Assembly: GCF_020882245.1 (NCBI RefSeq)
Contig: NC_083598.1
Span: 51,993,858-52,057,857, forward strand
Direction: 5' to 3'
Length of the DNA stretch: 64,000 nucleotides
Source: Rhopalosiphum padi
Taxonomy: Eukaryota > Arthropoda > Insecta > Hemiptera > Aphididae
The position numbers and the translations under genes were made by a program. The number at the start of each line of letters is the position of its first letter. The stretch's first letter is position 1. Positions 28,301 to 43,300 of this stretch are shown piece by piece. Under the pieces are notes generated by a model. That model was not told where the DNA came from, ran no database searches, and worked only from the letters and a program-made list of their open reading frames with translations.

Positions 28301-31300
28301 ATTGATCATCAGATATAGCTCACAGATTATTAAAGATGTACCACAATGCGTCAACATACGTATAATAGAAGTACAGACCACAAACATAAATAAAAATTCA
28401 TTAAATTTTCCCTTTTTAATTAATATAACATTAATCTAAATTATATGATTTGAAGCTATTTTCACGTGAGACATTTTTTCCTAATTTAAATAAATTATAA
28501 TGAAATCTACTAATAGATACATACATTTTGACGTGTTAGCCTAACGTGTAAGTTTTAATCACGTGACGCTTACGTGTCTGAAGAATATACCTATATATAG
28601 ACATGCGATACGACATTTAACTTTTATACGGACCTCACTCGCGTATCTCGTAATATATAAGGTATAATAATATACACACTCTGTATATGAAATGGCACTC
28701 CGATGGATTAACTGGACTACTGCGCCGTAGTATATATAATATGTATCATACCGGGCCGAAAAAATGTGGTCCTAATCAAATATTGTCATTGAGACTTAGG
28801 GTGCGGAACAATATACACATGTCATAATGATTAGAGCTGATGGGTATTTTACTATATGTTTTATTACGATTTTAGACTAAAAAAAATAATAATCCTATGA
28901 GAAATGGCAATTATATTGTTGAAAACGAAACATATTGCTATGGACAATGTGTGTCCAAAAACGATCGGAAATCAAATAATAATTTCCATAAACACAATTT
29001 AGTTTATCATTTTTCTTATGTAGTTATGTCATAAAACAAATGATGTTATTTGATAGGTACTATGCGGAAACTATACTGCGCAACTCTAAATGCCGATAAT
29101 AGTAATAACTGTATAAAAAAATCATAATAGCAAACTTTAGATTACTCGCATAGATTTCCGGAAAACAATAGTCAATAAATATATACATAGCCAAGTACCG
29201 AAACAAGTCATAATCACAAGGGTTGGACATAATAGTAAATTTATAAATCTTAATTTTAAATTCACAAACTATATTTTATTGATACCTACGTGAATATATT
29301 TCAAAAAAAAAGCTAACAAATTGAAATTACGATTTATTAAAAAAAATTAATTGAACATATTTTTTTTACTTCCTTAGTTCAAACAAATAACGTTCACAAA
29401 GATGGTATTCGTTTGTATATTAAATAGATTATTTGAGAGTAGAAAAATAACATATTATCATAATTTTAGATGTGTAATCAGTTAACAGTCGCGTTCGATA
29501 TTATAATATACCTAATCATATTAACCTAACTAAAATAACGATAATAATTTAATATATTATGTATATGCGTACCTACCTAACAAAACTATCCATTGTAATG
29601 TTAGTAAATTACTACAAACGATCACCAAACAAGTAAATATAGGCGATAATTATACTGTCGAAAACGTATCTAATAATGTAATATATAACTGTAGACAATA
29701 TTTACATATATATACATACATAATTAATACATAATCAAGTAGCGATGAGGTGGTGAGGGATAATGAACAATTGGCGTATTATATTATTATATAACATATA
29801 TATATATTAGCGATTCGGTTGAAGTGGGCAAGTTTAAATAATTGTCGATCGTGTACCCATTCATGTATAGTGTTGTTATATACTGTTGAGTTCCGAATAT
29901 GGACTGAAATACGAACATTGTCACCTAGAAACGTAATACACGAACGCGAATGCAGTGTTATAGTAACAACTCTAATAAAAGTAAATGCAGTTTGGTTAAA
30001 TATAATGAAATTCAATTATTCGGTTTCAAATAGCTGATAGTAGGGTTCCGGCGATAGGTATACTGCTTAAAAGTAATGTATACTATCGTAAACAATTCAT
30101 AGTAATAAAAACCATCCAACACATTTTTGATTTTAAACTTTTCACAGCATACACACATAAATAACAAATACACGCGAGTTCGGAATTCCTGAGCGTTCAC
30201 AAATTCACTACATAACGTAAACTATTATTTTTAGTGTCTCTGAAGGACAGACAGGCGCGTATATACGTTCTCAATGAAACCGAGCGCGAATCAGATGACT
30301 TTTATTATGAGTGAACAGTGAACACATGAGACAAGTGAAAACGGGATGAGTACCAATAATAAACAAAGATTATAATGTACTATCCTCCCTCCATCCCTCT
30401 CACTCTCTCTCTCTCATTCTCATTCTAACTCACTCTTTTTTTACGCATTCTTACGCGCTCACAAATAAAAAATAACACGACGATAAATCGATTATTTGCA
30501 GCAAAATAATAATATAATATAGTGAGTACTCGCGGCAGCAACAAGCGTTCGATAGCGATGGAAAAAATAGTTTGTTTGCCGACCCTTCTCTTAACACAGC
30601 ACCGTCATCGTCAGAAAATGCGGTTACCGAATTTTCTCGATAAAATATAAATAAGAATGACGAAAACGACTATCAACCAGACAATGAGGTATCGAACACC
30701 AAGGGTGGTGGGTAGGAAGCATTGCGCATTTTTAGAATAAATACTATTTTACGCCCTATTATATTACGCCGTATATTAGTACCTAGTTAAATACCTAACC
30801 ATTTTATATCTAACAATTTTTCTGTTTCAATAAACTTGCTCGAAAACATCGATACAAAAACAATAGTTGCCATTATTTTATAGTGAATTAGAAATAAAAT
30901 TGGAAATGGCCCAATTTATACACGATCGGGTCTATCTAACTTTTGACTATTCTACCTGTTGCATGATTAGAAGATAATGGGGTAGGAGTGCTACCTCCGT
31001 TGCACTGCGGACACGACGACGACCCGGCGGTTGCGTTTACCACGGTCGAGTGTCTGCGATGATGGTGGCGGTGATTATGGGGATGTCGGTGATGACGGCT
31101 GTGGTGATGGTTGTGGGGGTCATATTTGACAGCCACCACTGCCACCGAAGTTGACTTTTTATGCCGAAAAGACCGTATCTTTCGGCTCCACCGGCTCAAC
31201 CGGCCCGGCGACGAAGATTCCGAAGACCCGTCCGAGTCAGCCCCCCCACCGCAGATCGTGCTGCAAGACGCGTCGTCGGCCGGCGACGAATCAGACGAAT

Positions 31301-34300
31301 CACTGTTGTTACCGGTACTGCTGCTGCTGCTGCTGCCGGAGCTACTGCTACTACTGCTGCTCGACCAAAAACCCATTGTGTCGTCCGACTGTTAAAGTTA
31401 AATGTCGTTTTTCACGCACTATACTCCCGTTATACGGACACCCGCCTTTACGGGAAGAGGCGGTTTTAAAAATACCAATATCGAGACCCGCGATTATATA
31501 CTGTACGATAACGGGGATAAGATATAATAATATTAATATTAATATAAAGACACGTAAAGCGATGACGGTGTATAGAAATTAAGCGCGATATGCTGAAAAA
31601 TACTCGCGCGATAACCGTCGTCGTTTCACCAACAGTCGTGTCGCGCGTCTAACGGGAAAAAAAAAACGTCGTTGGCGTCGCGCTTGCACGTCGCTGCACC
31701 AGTTCTTCTCACGCTCTCTCACTTCTGGGACGCGCGTCAGTGACAAACTGTGAACGCGCGCATACTCACACACGGACGCGACAAAACTTGGTGACCGGCC
31801 AAACGTGCGCGCGACACCCGTCCGAACTGGTGTCGCCTCCTAAGAGAATGAGTGCGAACGCATTCACACACACAAATTGCACTGTACAGCGGCCACATTA
31901 TTATAATATTATGCGTATACCTATTACCATAATATATAATTATACAATTCTGCGACAGTTATTACCGTTTATTAAATACATAACTATGATAAGATTTTTC
32001 TGAATTCTTATTCCTACAATCCATCCGTCTAATTATAAGCTATTAAATATAATATAATATAGGTTTTTAGGAACAAAATTTCAACAGATCCTTTATCGTC
32101 ATAAAATTATTTTAAATTGAAATCACTAGCTAACATCAACACGTTATTATATCTAATCTGGGAAAAATATATAACAAACAGACGGTAACGACGGTAAGTT
32201 AAAGATATAAAGTTTACCCAAAAAATCTAAATAACCCACAAGAAAAGTGGACACATAAATATTCCATGAACAAAACACACACAAATATCAATCCTATACT
32301 TTAACAAAAATCTAACATAACACATTTAAAAATTCAAGACAAAGCAAATAATATATGAACATTATAAAAATACTTTCAAACACGAAATGGTTGCTTACAA
32401 AAATACCCTGATAAAAAAATACAAATCATTAATTAGATCGATTTTGAATTACGGATCACTTGTATGTTGTATGAGGACTATAGATATATATCAGAAAAAT
32501 ATCATTATTAAAATTACTTGATGATATTTATATTGCATGTTTAAGAATTACATTAAGTGACTTCAAAAGCAGTCTCATAAACAGTATTATCGGAAAACAC
32601 CTACTAGACACTAAGTATACAAAATACAAATGTTTCAATTAATTCTACAACAATTAAACAACAACGACCTTAACAAACCAATTTATGCACAGTTTTCAAT
32701 AATCAATTTGAAAACACTTAGTAACGAATAATAATAATTAGTAAAGTTTATACACAAAATAATTAATAAAAAATAATGCACAAACTAAAAATAAAAATAA
32801 ATAAACGAAACAACAAAGATGCAATTCAAAGCCACAATGGACAACAACAAGATACTTCTTTTACATACCAATTACGCCTAACAATAGAAATAAAACTCCA
32901 AATTATGTAAATAAAAATCTATAGGTACTATGAATAGACAAAATATCGGTTTACATGTACATATACACGGATGTTTCAAAAACAACTAAAAGAGTGTAGA
33001 CATTGCAACAATTATTTAACAAACCGAAATATTAGAAAACTGTTATATATATACACAGCTGAAGCACTCACAATATATAAAGCTGCTATAATAACATAAA
33101 ATACAGTAAGTATTATATTATATAATATTTACCATAACTTGAAAAATAAAAATTACTTAATTTTAACAAACCCCATTTTTAGTAAAATCAATATTATATT
33201 ACACTGTATTGTTATGGATGTATAAAATGATAATTTGTGTCGGATCCATATTTTATACATTTTTAGAAACAAATTAAAAGTAATTTTCATTAAAATATTT
33301 TTAAAAGGCCCCTTCTTTAATAACTGCATTCGAGCCCTGTGACCTTAAGTTCAGCACTTAGAACACAACACCATTCTAGTCTCTGGATCAGTGTTTCCCA
33401 AAAGGTGTGCCATGAAATTTGAAAGGTATGCCGCGATAACTTGAACTTTTTTTTAAAAAAAAAACATATAATAATTTGTTTCAAAATACTTCAATATAAT
33501 TAATATAAAAATGAACTTTAAAATTACAAAAAAAGGGATATAATAATAAATTTTAGTGTAAAACGTGTGCTTGATGTTGTTTGCATAATAGTTCAATTCT
33601 AGGAGGGATCGACAATTAACACACCAGCATTTCTTGTTCAACTGATAAAAGTAGTTCACGTTTTTTATTTCTAATATTTGTTAGTGCGGAAAACCTAAGT
33701 TCACAGAGGTATGTTGTAGAAAATGGTAATAATATATTTATTAAAATTTCTGTAATTATCGGATACTATGTTTTAATAAGACTCCAAAACTGGAACAGTT
33801 TAAGTTCATTAAATACATTTTGATCAGATTGAAGTTCTAAAAGTTGTTCTTGTTCAACTAATCCTGTAGATGTGATATTACATCTGGTGTTACTGCAAAA
33901 GGATTGCGCACCTAATCATATTCGTTAATAGGCAAAGATGGGAAGTAGGTACTTTTTCATTTTTTTTTAAAATTATGAGATGATTAATTATCAAATCAGA
34001 TGTTACCTACGTATTATTTGATAAGTAGATAATATTTATTCAAAGTGTGCTGTGACTTATAATAACTAATAATAATGTGCCGCGATAGGAAAAAGTTTGG
34101 GAACCACTGCTCTAGATACCTTTGAAATACATTAAATAAGATATAAAGTTATAAAAAATGTATCAACGATCGACTAGAAATAAATGGCAAAACCAAAATC
34201 AAATATAAGCAATAAATTAAGTGAAATAAAAATGAAACAAACAGAAGACACGATATATAAATTGCATTAAACTATCTGAGAATTAATTGGTAATACACAT

Positions 34301-37300
34301 ATCTTATAAAAAAAAAATATCTACTAAGAATATGTCAAAAATAATATTCAGATACTACCTACATCGATCAAACATATATTCATGCAATGTAAACACAATG
34401 AGCTCATTAAAAATGTAATATATAATTCACCAAACAAATTAATTTCAACAAATTACTGTAAGTTTACTGTATGTATATAACTACAATTTATAAAAAAATC
34501 TACAAGCCAATGTAAACCACGACCGAGGCTCGATAATGATGAAATAAATATAAATGGGTAAGTACCATAGCATTTCACGATTTTCAAAAATCGGTAATAA
34601 AATAGAATAAGGATATTATTAAAATAATGAGTAATGACTCTCACAATATACATATATATAAATACTTCCACAAATCGTACTTAATACGTTTATTTTATAT
34701 TTCTATAATCTATCTATCCATGTAAATATTATGTACATGATCAATAATAACATTGAATATTACTCACATAAGTTTGAGATTATATATCTGATTAATGAAC
34801 AACATTTGAATGTTTACAAATGATTTTTCGACGTGATTTAAAACAAATTAATGGACTGCGTGATATCGAGAACAATGAAGAAATATGCACATGATAAAAG
34901 ATACACAACATTCGAGAATGGGTTTTTTATTTCTTTAGTTTTATTCAATTTATCAAAATTGTGTTGCGGTATAAATAATATGTAAGTATAAGCGTAACGC
35001 GTAAGCACGTGTTTACTTAACTGCTGAAGACAATAAACCTATTAAATAAACATAAAAATATAACTTTGATTCGACGTATACATTAATTTTGAATATCACA
35101 AAATAAAAATGTAATTTAACGCTGTACTTTAAAGTAGTATTTTACATAATATATAAGTACACCTGTTGTCATCACCAGCTAATTAATAAAACATACGCGC
35201 GTTTTTGGCATACGTATGTTAATAATTAAATTATTTTCTACACAAGAGTTATAATTGTAAACATCAATAAATACTTGTATAATACTTCACCGCTTTTTAT
35301 GCGGGATGTTCATACTTATTTGATTTCCGAGAATAATAAATATAACGCTAATTTATGTTTATTATATTATATGAAACGAAAAAAAACTGCGCATACCTAT
35401 TATTGTTTATACTAAACGATTTAGATGCCGATTATGTCGAGGCGGAGGTTTTCACAATGTACGTATATATATAATAAAATGGCGCCGACTGCCGGGATGA
35501 CGGTTTAAAAAAAAAAATAATAATAATAACACCTTAACAATGTCACACAGTATTGCAGTGGGCGACCTTGGTCAAGTGTCATCTATATATAATACAATAT
35601 AAAATGATGGAATACTGCAGTAGGAGGATGTGCCTAATTTGAATTTGATTCCGTGTGCCGCAAATTCAGATCAAGGCCGCGAAGGACCCTAATGACATTT
35701 TCAAACGCTAATAATGACTGCGAAGTATTAACAAGAGAGAAAGAGAGAGAGAAAGCATAGAAGCGACAAACTCGTTCAAAAAGCGATAACCGTGACTGGT
35801 ACACAATGTATTATGACATTCGAACAATTATAAAGATAATATTATAATACTTTATAATATTTGAAGCCACGCGAAAATAACGATAATTATCATTGGTTCT
35901 GGGAGTAATAACACGTGCAATAATACAATAATAATAAATAATAATAACAATATTACTGCAGTATGGTCATAAAATAAATCAGCGCTAGCAGGTAAATTTT
36001 AATATACGCATATTCGTATAAAATTAACTACAACTCGTATACATATTATATGCATTTACTCGTGTAAAAAGTACAGCGGTAAGTCTTTTATTATATCTCA
36101 CCAAAAATGGCTATACAAATGCAGACTGTCATGATTTACACATACATAAAGAAAGGCATATGAGTTTATGTATGTATAAGCGGAACATGTAATTATAGTT
36201 AATTATATTAATAAGCTGATATTATAATAACATAATTTGTTTAGAACTGTTTGATATATAGAACCAAGTTATATAGAAAAATGGCTGTATTATATATCAT
36301 GAATACATAAGTTATATTCGGTTTTGAGAGTTAAAATATATATCCGAAGAACGTAAGACTTTAACTGAGTAGAAAGCTTCACAGTTACTAAAGTAAATAT
36401 ACTAACTATGATAAAATTAATTTAATTTAAAAACAAACTTTGATTATATAAAGTATAAGAAGTATGGATAGTTATCTTTTAATGGTTAATTCGACACAGT
36501 ATCGATATTTGAAAATATGTAGTTGGCCATCACTATTTACTACTAATATGCGCATAATCTGCACACACATACATAGGATTACGCAAATTACGACATATCG
36601 ATTTGGCGCGAGAATATAACAAAAATAATATAGAACGATATATGCCAAACGTCAATGAAAGGAATTATTTTTAAAAAAAAACGTGCACGCCAACGTATAC
36701 AATATACACACACTTATACATATATATACAAATATAAATTAGGGTCATCGTTAAATTTGTGGATATTCAGAATTTTGTAGTACATTTTTTGGGGCAATAA
36801 AAAAAAAAACTAATAAATGTCTTGTGGAAAAAGCAAAAAAGGTTGTGTCAGTCTGAAACACACGGTCGTATTGCAGAAATAGAATTTGGACAATGGCCAG
36901 AAATGTAGGTGTGTTGTGTGTGTTTGTGTGTGTGTAAGAAATAACACAGAGATAGAAAAGGAGAAAAAAAGACAACAGACGCGTGTGTATTACCGCATAA
37001 TACCATTATTATATTGTTCGAGTGTGTGCCGTGATGACCCAGTTGGGATTTATTGAAGTAGTATATCGAAACTCGCGATGAATCTCAAGAACAAATTTAT
37101 TGACCCATCATAACATTATCAAAATACATATACATGGGCCGAATTAAAGTCATATAACCATTTTATATAGTTTATTTATTCCTCATGATCATGATAATCC
37201 AACATAATATGCCCCCAAATATTGATTATCTCCAATTCAGTCCCGTTCAGTTCAGTGTTAGGTATAGATCAAAAAAAGTACAAGTATTATGTATATGTAT

Positions 37301-40300
37301 TCTTATAGACTTCTTAAAACGCTCAGGCAAATTAAATAGTTTTAAGTACTTGTACATCAACATAACTTAAAGAATGCAATATTAATTCCAGAGGAATTTT
37401 GCCACAATTATGGATATTTATAATTTAATAACATCTCTTAAATGTACTATATGCATAAGAATTTAAACAACAAGTATAAACCAAGACTATGTCTATGTTT
37501 ATATAATATATTCAATGACCAATATTCAAAAAAAGCTTCTTTATACTATCAAGTCCCTATACTATACTACTGTAATAACTAAAACTTTATTATCTGCTTT
37601 ACAGTAGATACATGCTGTTATAGTATACAAAATTATAAATACTGTACAAGGCATAATTATAATAAGCACATATAATAAAAATAATATGCAGCGTTCATTA
37701 AATTATAATAAAATTTAAGTCGCGTTTATTAATATAAAAGTTAATTTAGTGTTTTTCGCGTCATTAATATAATGTTACGGCATAATTAATACCGCGTGCC
37801 ATATATTATATAGTATTTTAATAACTGCGACTAGATAATATAATGTCGTCGAGTTTTAATGAAGTATTTTTAAACCGATTTGTTCAGACGAGTTCAAATT
37901 ATGTAATAAAATCATATGTTTTCCTGTTATAAACGCTAAAGAATTTTACTTCCAAATGAAAATACGTTCTGAAAACGAAAAACCAACAAAACACATAAAA
38001 TGACCACGAAACAACATCCATCATCCATTACATTTCACGATTTTAAGCTTTTTTAAGCAAAAGGCATACTTTACAAAAAGTCAAAAACTATCCATCTTAC
38101 GTACAATTTTATGAGTGATGCTTTTCTTCGACCCGCCACAAACACAGTTAAGATGATTCAAGCTTTGGGTCAAGTCAAAATGTTCTCTGTATTTTGAGGT
38201 TTATAATATGCGCGAATACGAGATAAAAATATATTATACATGTAGTCTATGTATATATTGTACGCCATCATGTTCAATCAATTTGTAGGAATTAGGTACC
38301 AGTAAATAATAAATAATATGCACTTTAAACTAGAAGTTCCCGCGTACCAAATTATTAGTATTTTCGCTAATTTTATTTATTTTTTAACACTAACAAAAAA
38401 GGTCAAACGCAATAGTTATGTTAACTATTGAGAAGTTTTCTTCTACAGAAAATTAAAAAACGTCCGCGAAAAATATAATATATTTTACACATCTGCCCGT
38501 TTTTAAGAAATCGTAGGTATATATACGTGATTCCCCGATTAGTATGTATTATCCCGGCAAATATAAATTTAAGGTGCGATTTTAACTCATTTGTAAAAAT
38601 TAAAATATCACATTAAATATTTGTTTTATGTACGAGTTTATATTGAGGAGTATCACAAGCTTAGTCAACTGCAGAAGTTGTTATACTCATCGTGTGATTA
38701 ACTTCAATTCGGCATAAAGATTGTTTTGAAAAAAAAATTGGAGGGCTAAATTTTAATAAGGGGATTACACAGGTGAAAAATATGGATATTAAAACATGTT
38801 AACACATATAATATTTAGATCTCACATAACACCACGAAAACCAATAGATAGATCGCATATAATAATGAAATCTAATAAAATATCAAATTTAGTGTAATAG
38901 AATCATCGTTACGCAGCCTTTCAAGCTATCCTTACTTATGATTTTATAATATTAATATAAACACGATATTTGCAGGTTACTTACATGCAAACAACTTAAG
39001 ATTCTCAATGCGTTTAAATTGTTCTTGATTTTTTTTTAGTATATAATTTATATTTTCTTATATATAATGTATTTACCTACATATTTGCAATACGAAATAA
39101 GCGATTTAACCATGATATTACAGTGAAACCTGTATATAACGGACAGCCACGAGACCAAAATAATTGTCCATTATAGACAGGTGTCCGTTTTAGACAGGTT
39201 TCAGTGTTTTATAAGTAAAATTAAAAACATATTTGTTTAAGGGAAAATGAAAATTTTGTACGTAGGTATATTATATTATTATCACATTATTATAATCTTT
39301 ATCATTATTATTATATTATTATATTTTACATATACGTTATAAATCTAATTTTAATATTTATCAGCATGTTTACGAATAGACAAACCGCTAGAATCTTTAC
39401 AACGAATAATATTCACCTTTTGTTTTAACTTAAAGGATTTACGCGGTACGGTAAGTGCTATTGCTAAGAAAAATATGTAAAATTTGACTGCGAACCGATA
39501 GAAACTGAATAAAATATTAGAATTACTTATGTTTTCTTTTATACGTATTATTACAATTTATTTTTGATTTATTTATATTTAATATTGTATCTCAACTTCA
39601 TAAATTCAATAGGTACTCGCAATTAACGTTATCGAAATCAGGGATAATGCGAACGGTCATAATCTGTGTTTTAGTATTCGTGTACTTAATTGCGCTCTGT
39701 ATTAAAGCTGTTTCGTAGTTTGTATATTATACAATATACATAATTTGATATTACATTTAGATTTGAACTAGAATTGTTGTCCGTTATAGACAGGTCGAAA
39801 TACATTGGAATACCTATCTTTTTGCCGGAACCCGGTCATTTTGTCCGTTAAGTCAGGTTTCACTGTATAATATATTTTAAACAATAAAATAGCATGTATT
39901 GTCATCAATACGATTACCTCAACGTACGTTATAGAAAACCACAAAACCACGCATATACTATCATAGAGAACACGAATGTTAAAGTAACAAATATATACGC
40001 GTTTTACTTGAGAATACCATAGTATGCGCACTAACTATTATCTTCTACATAAATAGGTAACATAATACGTAATAGTACAGTGGTCGTTTGCATAATATAT
40101 AAATTATATATATACATATCAACGAGTAGGTATTGGACGGGCGAAAATTGCGACGTTAAAGCGATAAAACGTTTTTCTTTATACTTATACTACGTCGTAC
40201 ACATTTGCACACGGACTTGAGTTATATATTATGTATTTGTGTACATCGTTTCGCTCGTATATATAAATATTTTCTTTTTGTCGTTATTTATATGTTACCA

Positions 40301-43300
40301 TGTTACCCCTTTCCAAATTATATGACTGTCTAGTGTCTTAAAACAAAAGAAATGTAGAGACTTTTTTATATTTAAAAAATTATTATCGTTTTACATCTAT
40401 GATGAGAATACTATCCATTTATCGATCGCCTCGTATATAAATATATATTTAGGTAATTATATCTATACTCTGTCCAGCAAGAAAACGCACCACAAATGGA
40501 CCAAAATCAGTTTTTCTGCGCATTTCCCAGTGGTACACAACCATAAGCCAACCAGTTTTGATAGCATGGTTACGTGAGGAGTTGCGCAGAATCGGCACGC
40601 TCTCGTTGGACAGACTATATATTTTTATACAGATTATCTATATAATAATAAAGATAGGTATATAACGTTGCACTGTCGCCTTTATGCGAAATGTGTGCAT
40701 AGGGGAGGGCATTATTTTGAACCAGAAATATATTACTAATAAATTAGTTATAATTGTATTATTTATTTTAAAAACACATACATTAATCGATAAAATTACA
40801 GTTTAAAGATGAATAATCACTATATAGATAAGAGGAGATGGCGTTTACACCTGTCACCGATATATAGACATAAATACCTACTTATAAACGACCGCAAGGG
40901 GTGAGTGTGTGCATGTGCTTGCAAAATAATAATGTAATCACATGGCGATGGCAACGGCTCAATAATATCGTTATTGTAACCGGCTGAAAACGACGATTCG
41001 CGATGTCGTTACGGCCAACCGTCTCGGGAACGTCACGCCATCAGTAACGGCGCCGGAAGCGATACACGTCGCGCCACCGAAAGCACGCTGCGCGCAGCCG
41101 TGTGGCGTTTCGTCGACGCGATTGTTCCATCGATTTGACTACGGCTGCAGTGCAGCCTCCATCACCCCCCAACGCTTTCTCCTCAACCACCCACCGCATT
41201 GACCCTGACCTTCGGTCACATTTGATCTCACATCTCTCTATATCCCTTTGCCAACACGTCCAAAAACCGATTTGATTGTAAATCAATAAAACAAAATCAT
41301 CGTTTAACGGTGTCAAGTAGTTATAGAGAATATAATAAGGACATCATCGTTAATCGTACTATCATCTGTTACGATTACATAGGTTAATTCAGGCGCAAAA
41401 TTCGCAAATGCACGCTACTTTCTGGCAGGCGTGACGTACGATGTGCAAGTCACATTATATACTATGGAATAACCAAATGATGTCCGAAACACCCACACAT
41501 GATAGACAGTCATATTTTTTGTTGCGAATCAAACAACAATATCTAAGATAAAATTATTTTTTTATATATATATTTATATTTATTATTTCCTTTGATATTG
41601 TCTGGTAGCTATAGTATACTAAGTAAATATCGCCCTACGTATAGTTGTAAAATAACGTTAACAGTCCTAAATCAATCCATCGCGCGTATCGTAGGAAATG
41701 AGGCTGTGAAAAGTTTACATTTCAAACACTAGTCAACAAAAACTTCAACGACGACGACAACGACATTTATAGCAACATCACAACTAAAACGATTTCAAGT
41801 CCATGATAAATTTCTTTGTTTAATCAACGATTGTATGTAAGACTAAGAATATAAATTCATTATGCATAAAGAAAATATGTAATAGATGTTTACGTATTAA
41901 TATTTTTATTTTTGCGACGTTTATGGTTTATATAATGTACATTAAAAAAAAATTATTATATATAGGTATTTATTTATATCATTATAATTTATAAATAATA
42001 ATCAATTAATTTAATCCCTAAATACTTAGTAGTATTTATTCGGTAAACTTAGCAGCTATATCAGTTATACATCATATTAAAGCTATATGTAACGATAAGT
42101 TACAACAATTCGTAAGCAATGATCAAGCGTTGTGCTGAAAGCGCGAAGCCCTGAACAAGTATATGCGAGCTTAACAAATCCATAGAATCTAATTGTAATT
42201 TAAAATAAATCCACTTCATCTCTTTAATTTTATTATCTCATTCAAATACTGTATAAATATAATAATATGTATAGTTATTACTGCTATTTACATTTACTAC
42301 CACTACTATATAGTCTCAGCTATAGACTTAAAACTCATGATCTCTGTAAATATAGGTACTGAAATCAAAAGTATATTCCATTTATATTTGTTTTAATTAT
42401 AAAATAAGCCACCAAAGTTCCAAAATTGTTTAAAAAATATTATATAAATAACTTTCTACGCCTACGCGGTGGGTAAATAAATCATGGACAAAAGAAAACA
42501 AAAAAAATATGCGTTACCCTTAAAAATCTGTTATTCAATAACTTATGTATTTATAACCACGACACAACGAAAATCTGAATATCTATCCTCCAGAGGCCCA
42601 ATATGTATTTAAATTGTGTAGCACCACAAGTCCGGTGTCTATTTCAATGGATATATCAAACACATGTTTATCCTTCAAAGTTATCACTATTTTAAGGTTA
42701 TATTTACATAAGTATAATATAAGCAAAAACAATAGGCGGGCTTTTGTGGGGATAAGAGAAAATGTCCACTTTAGTGGACAACGGGTTCATAAAAATACAA
42801 AAATTAAATTAAGCTTGGGCGCTAGAGCAGTTATAATAATTGGCAATTATAATGGACATTGGGCCTCAGGAGGCTATAGATATTTTATATTTTAACAATT
42901 ATTTTGTTACATTTTTTATGGATCTCCATTTTAGAATATTTTAAAAACTTAAGATAATTATAATTATGTTTCAGGAATAAAACCATAATGATTCGGAAAT
43001 ATCAATTATTGCATACTCTAATTAGATTTCATATTTTCATACAACATAGCAGAGATAATTATTATTAGTAAATAAAATAGGTATATACATAGAAATTCTA
43101 AATTATATTGTACATGTACTCAAGATTTTGCTTAGTTAATAAGAAAATATATTCAACGGCTGTTTCTTTTTATTTTATAAATAAATCGGCAAGAATAAAA
43201 AAATGTAAGCTTTCATCAACTGATTAAAATTGTAAACAGATTAACTTAGGTACTATCAAACAACAATACATCAATATTATTATAATTAGATTTAAACGTA

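Larger units (their letters stand above)
19224..30955 (-). other. Large trio intron between first exon B and the shared exon
   Basis: An 11.7-kb AT-rich intron. It holds a TTAA-flanked MITE (23165-23610), a GC-richer patch with a small frame (26822-27070), a TA/GT microsatellite near 25590-25630 and a CT-rich tract near 30385-30440. A GC-richer patch at about 19590-19720 and a fragment GGGCGCCCGCAGGAAATTTT near 21090 that looks like a repeat end were also noted. Other open frames look like chance. Confidence 0.7.

Noticed and set aside
30936..31582. Long plus-strand frames opposite exon B (94, 102 and 143 codons)
   Set aside because: They are shadows of the GC-rich minus-strand exon. They have no motifs and composition follows the complement of the Ser/His codons.
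41041..41316. 91-codon minus frame in the orphan CpG-rich patch as a trio exon
   Set aside because: No Trio-like peptide, no trusted donor in a phase that joins 19223, and an in-frame stop at 41041. Kept only as a possible regulatory patch.
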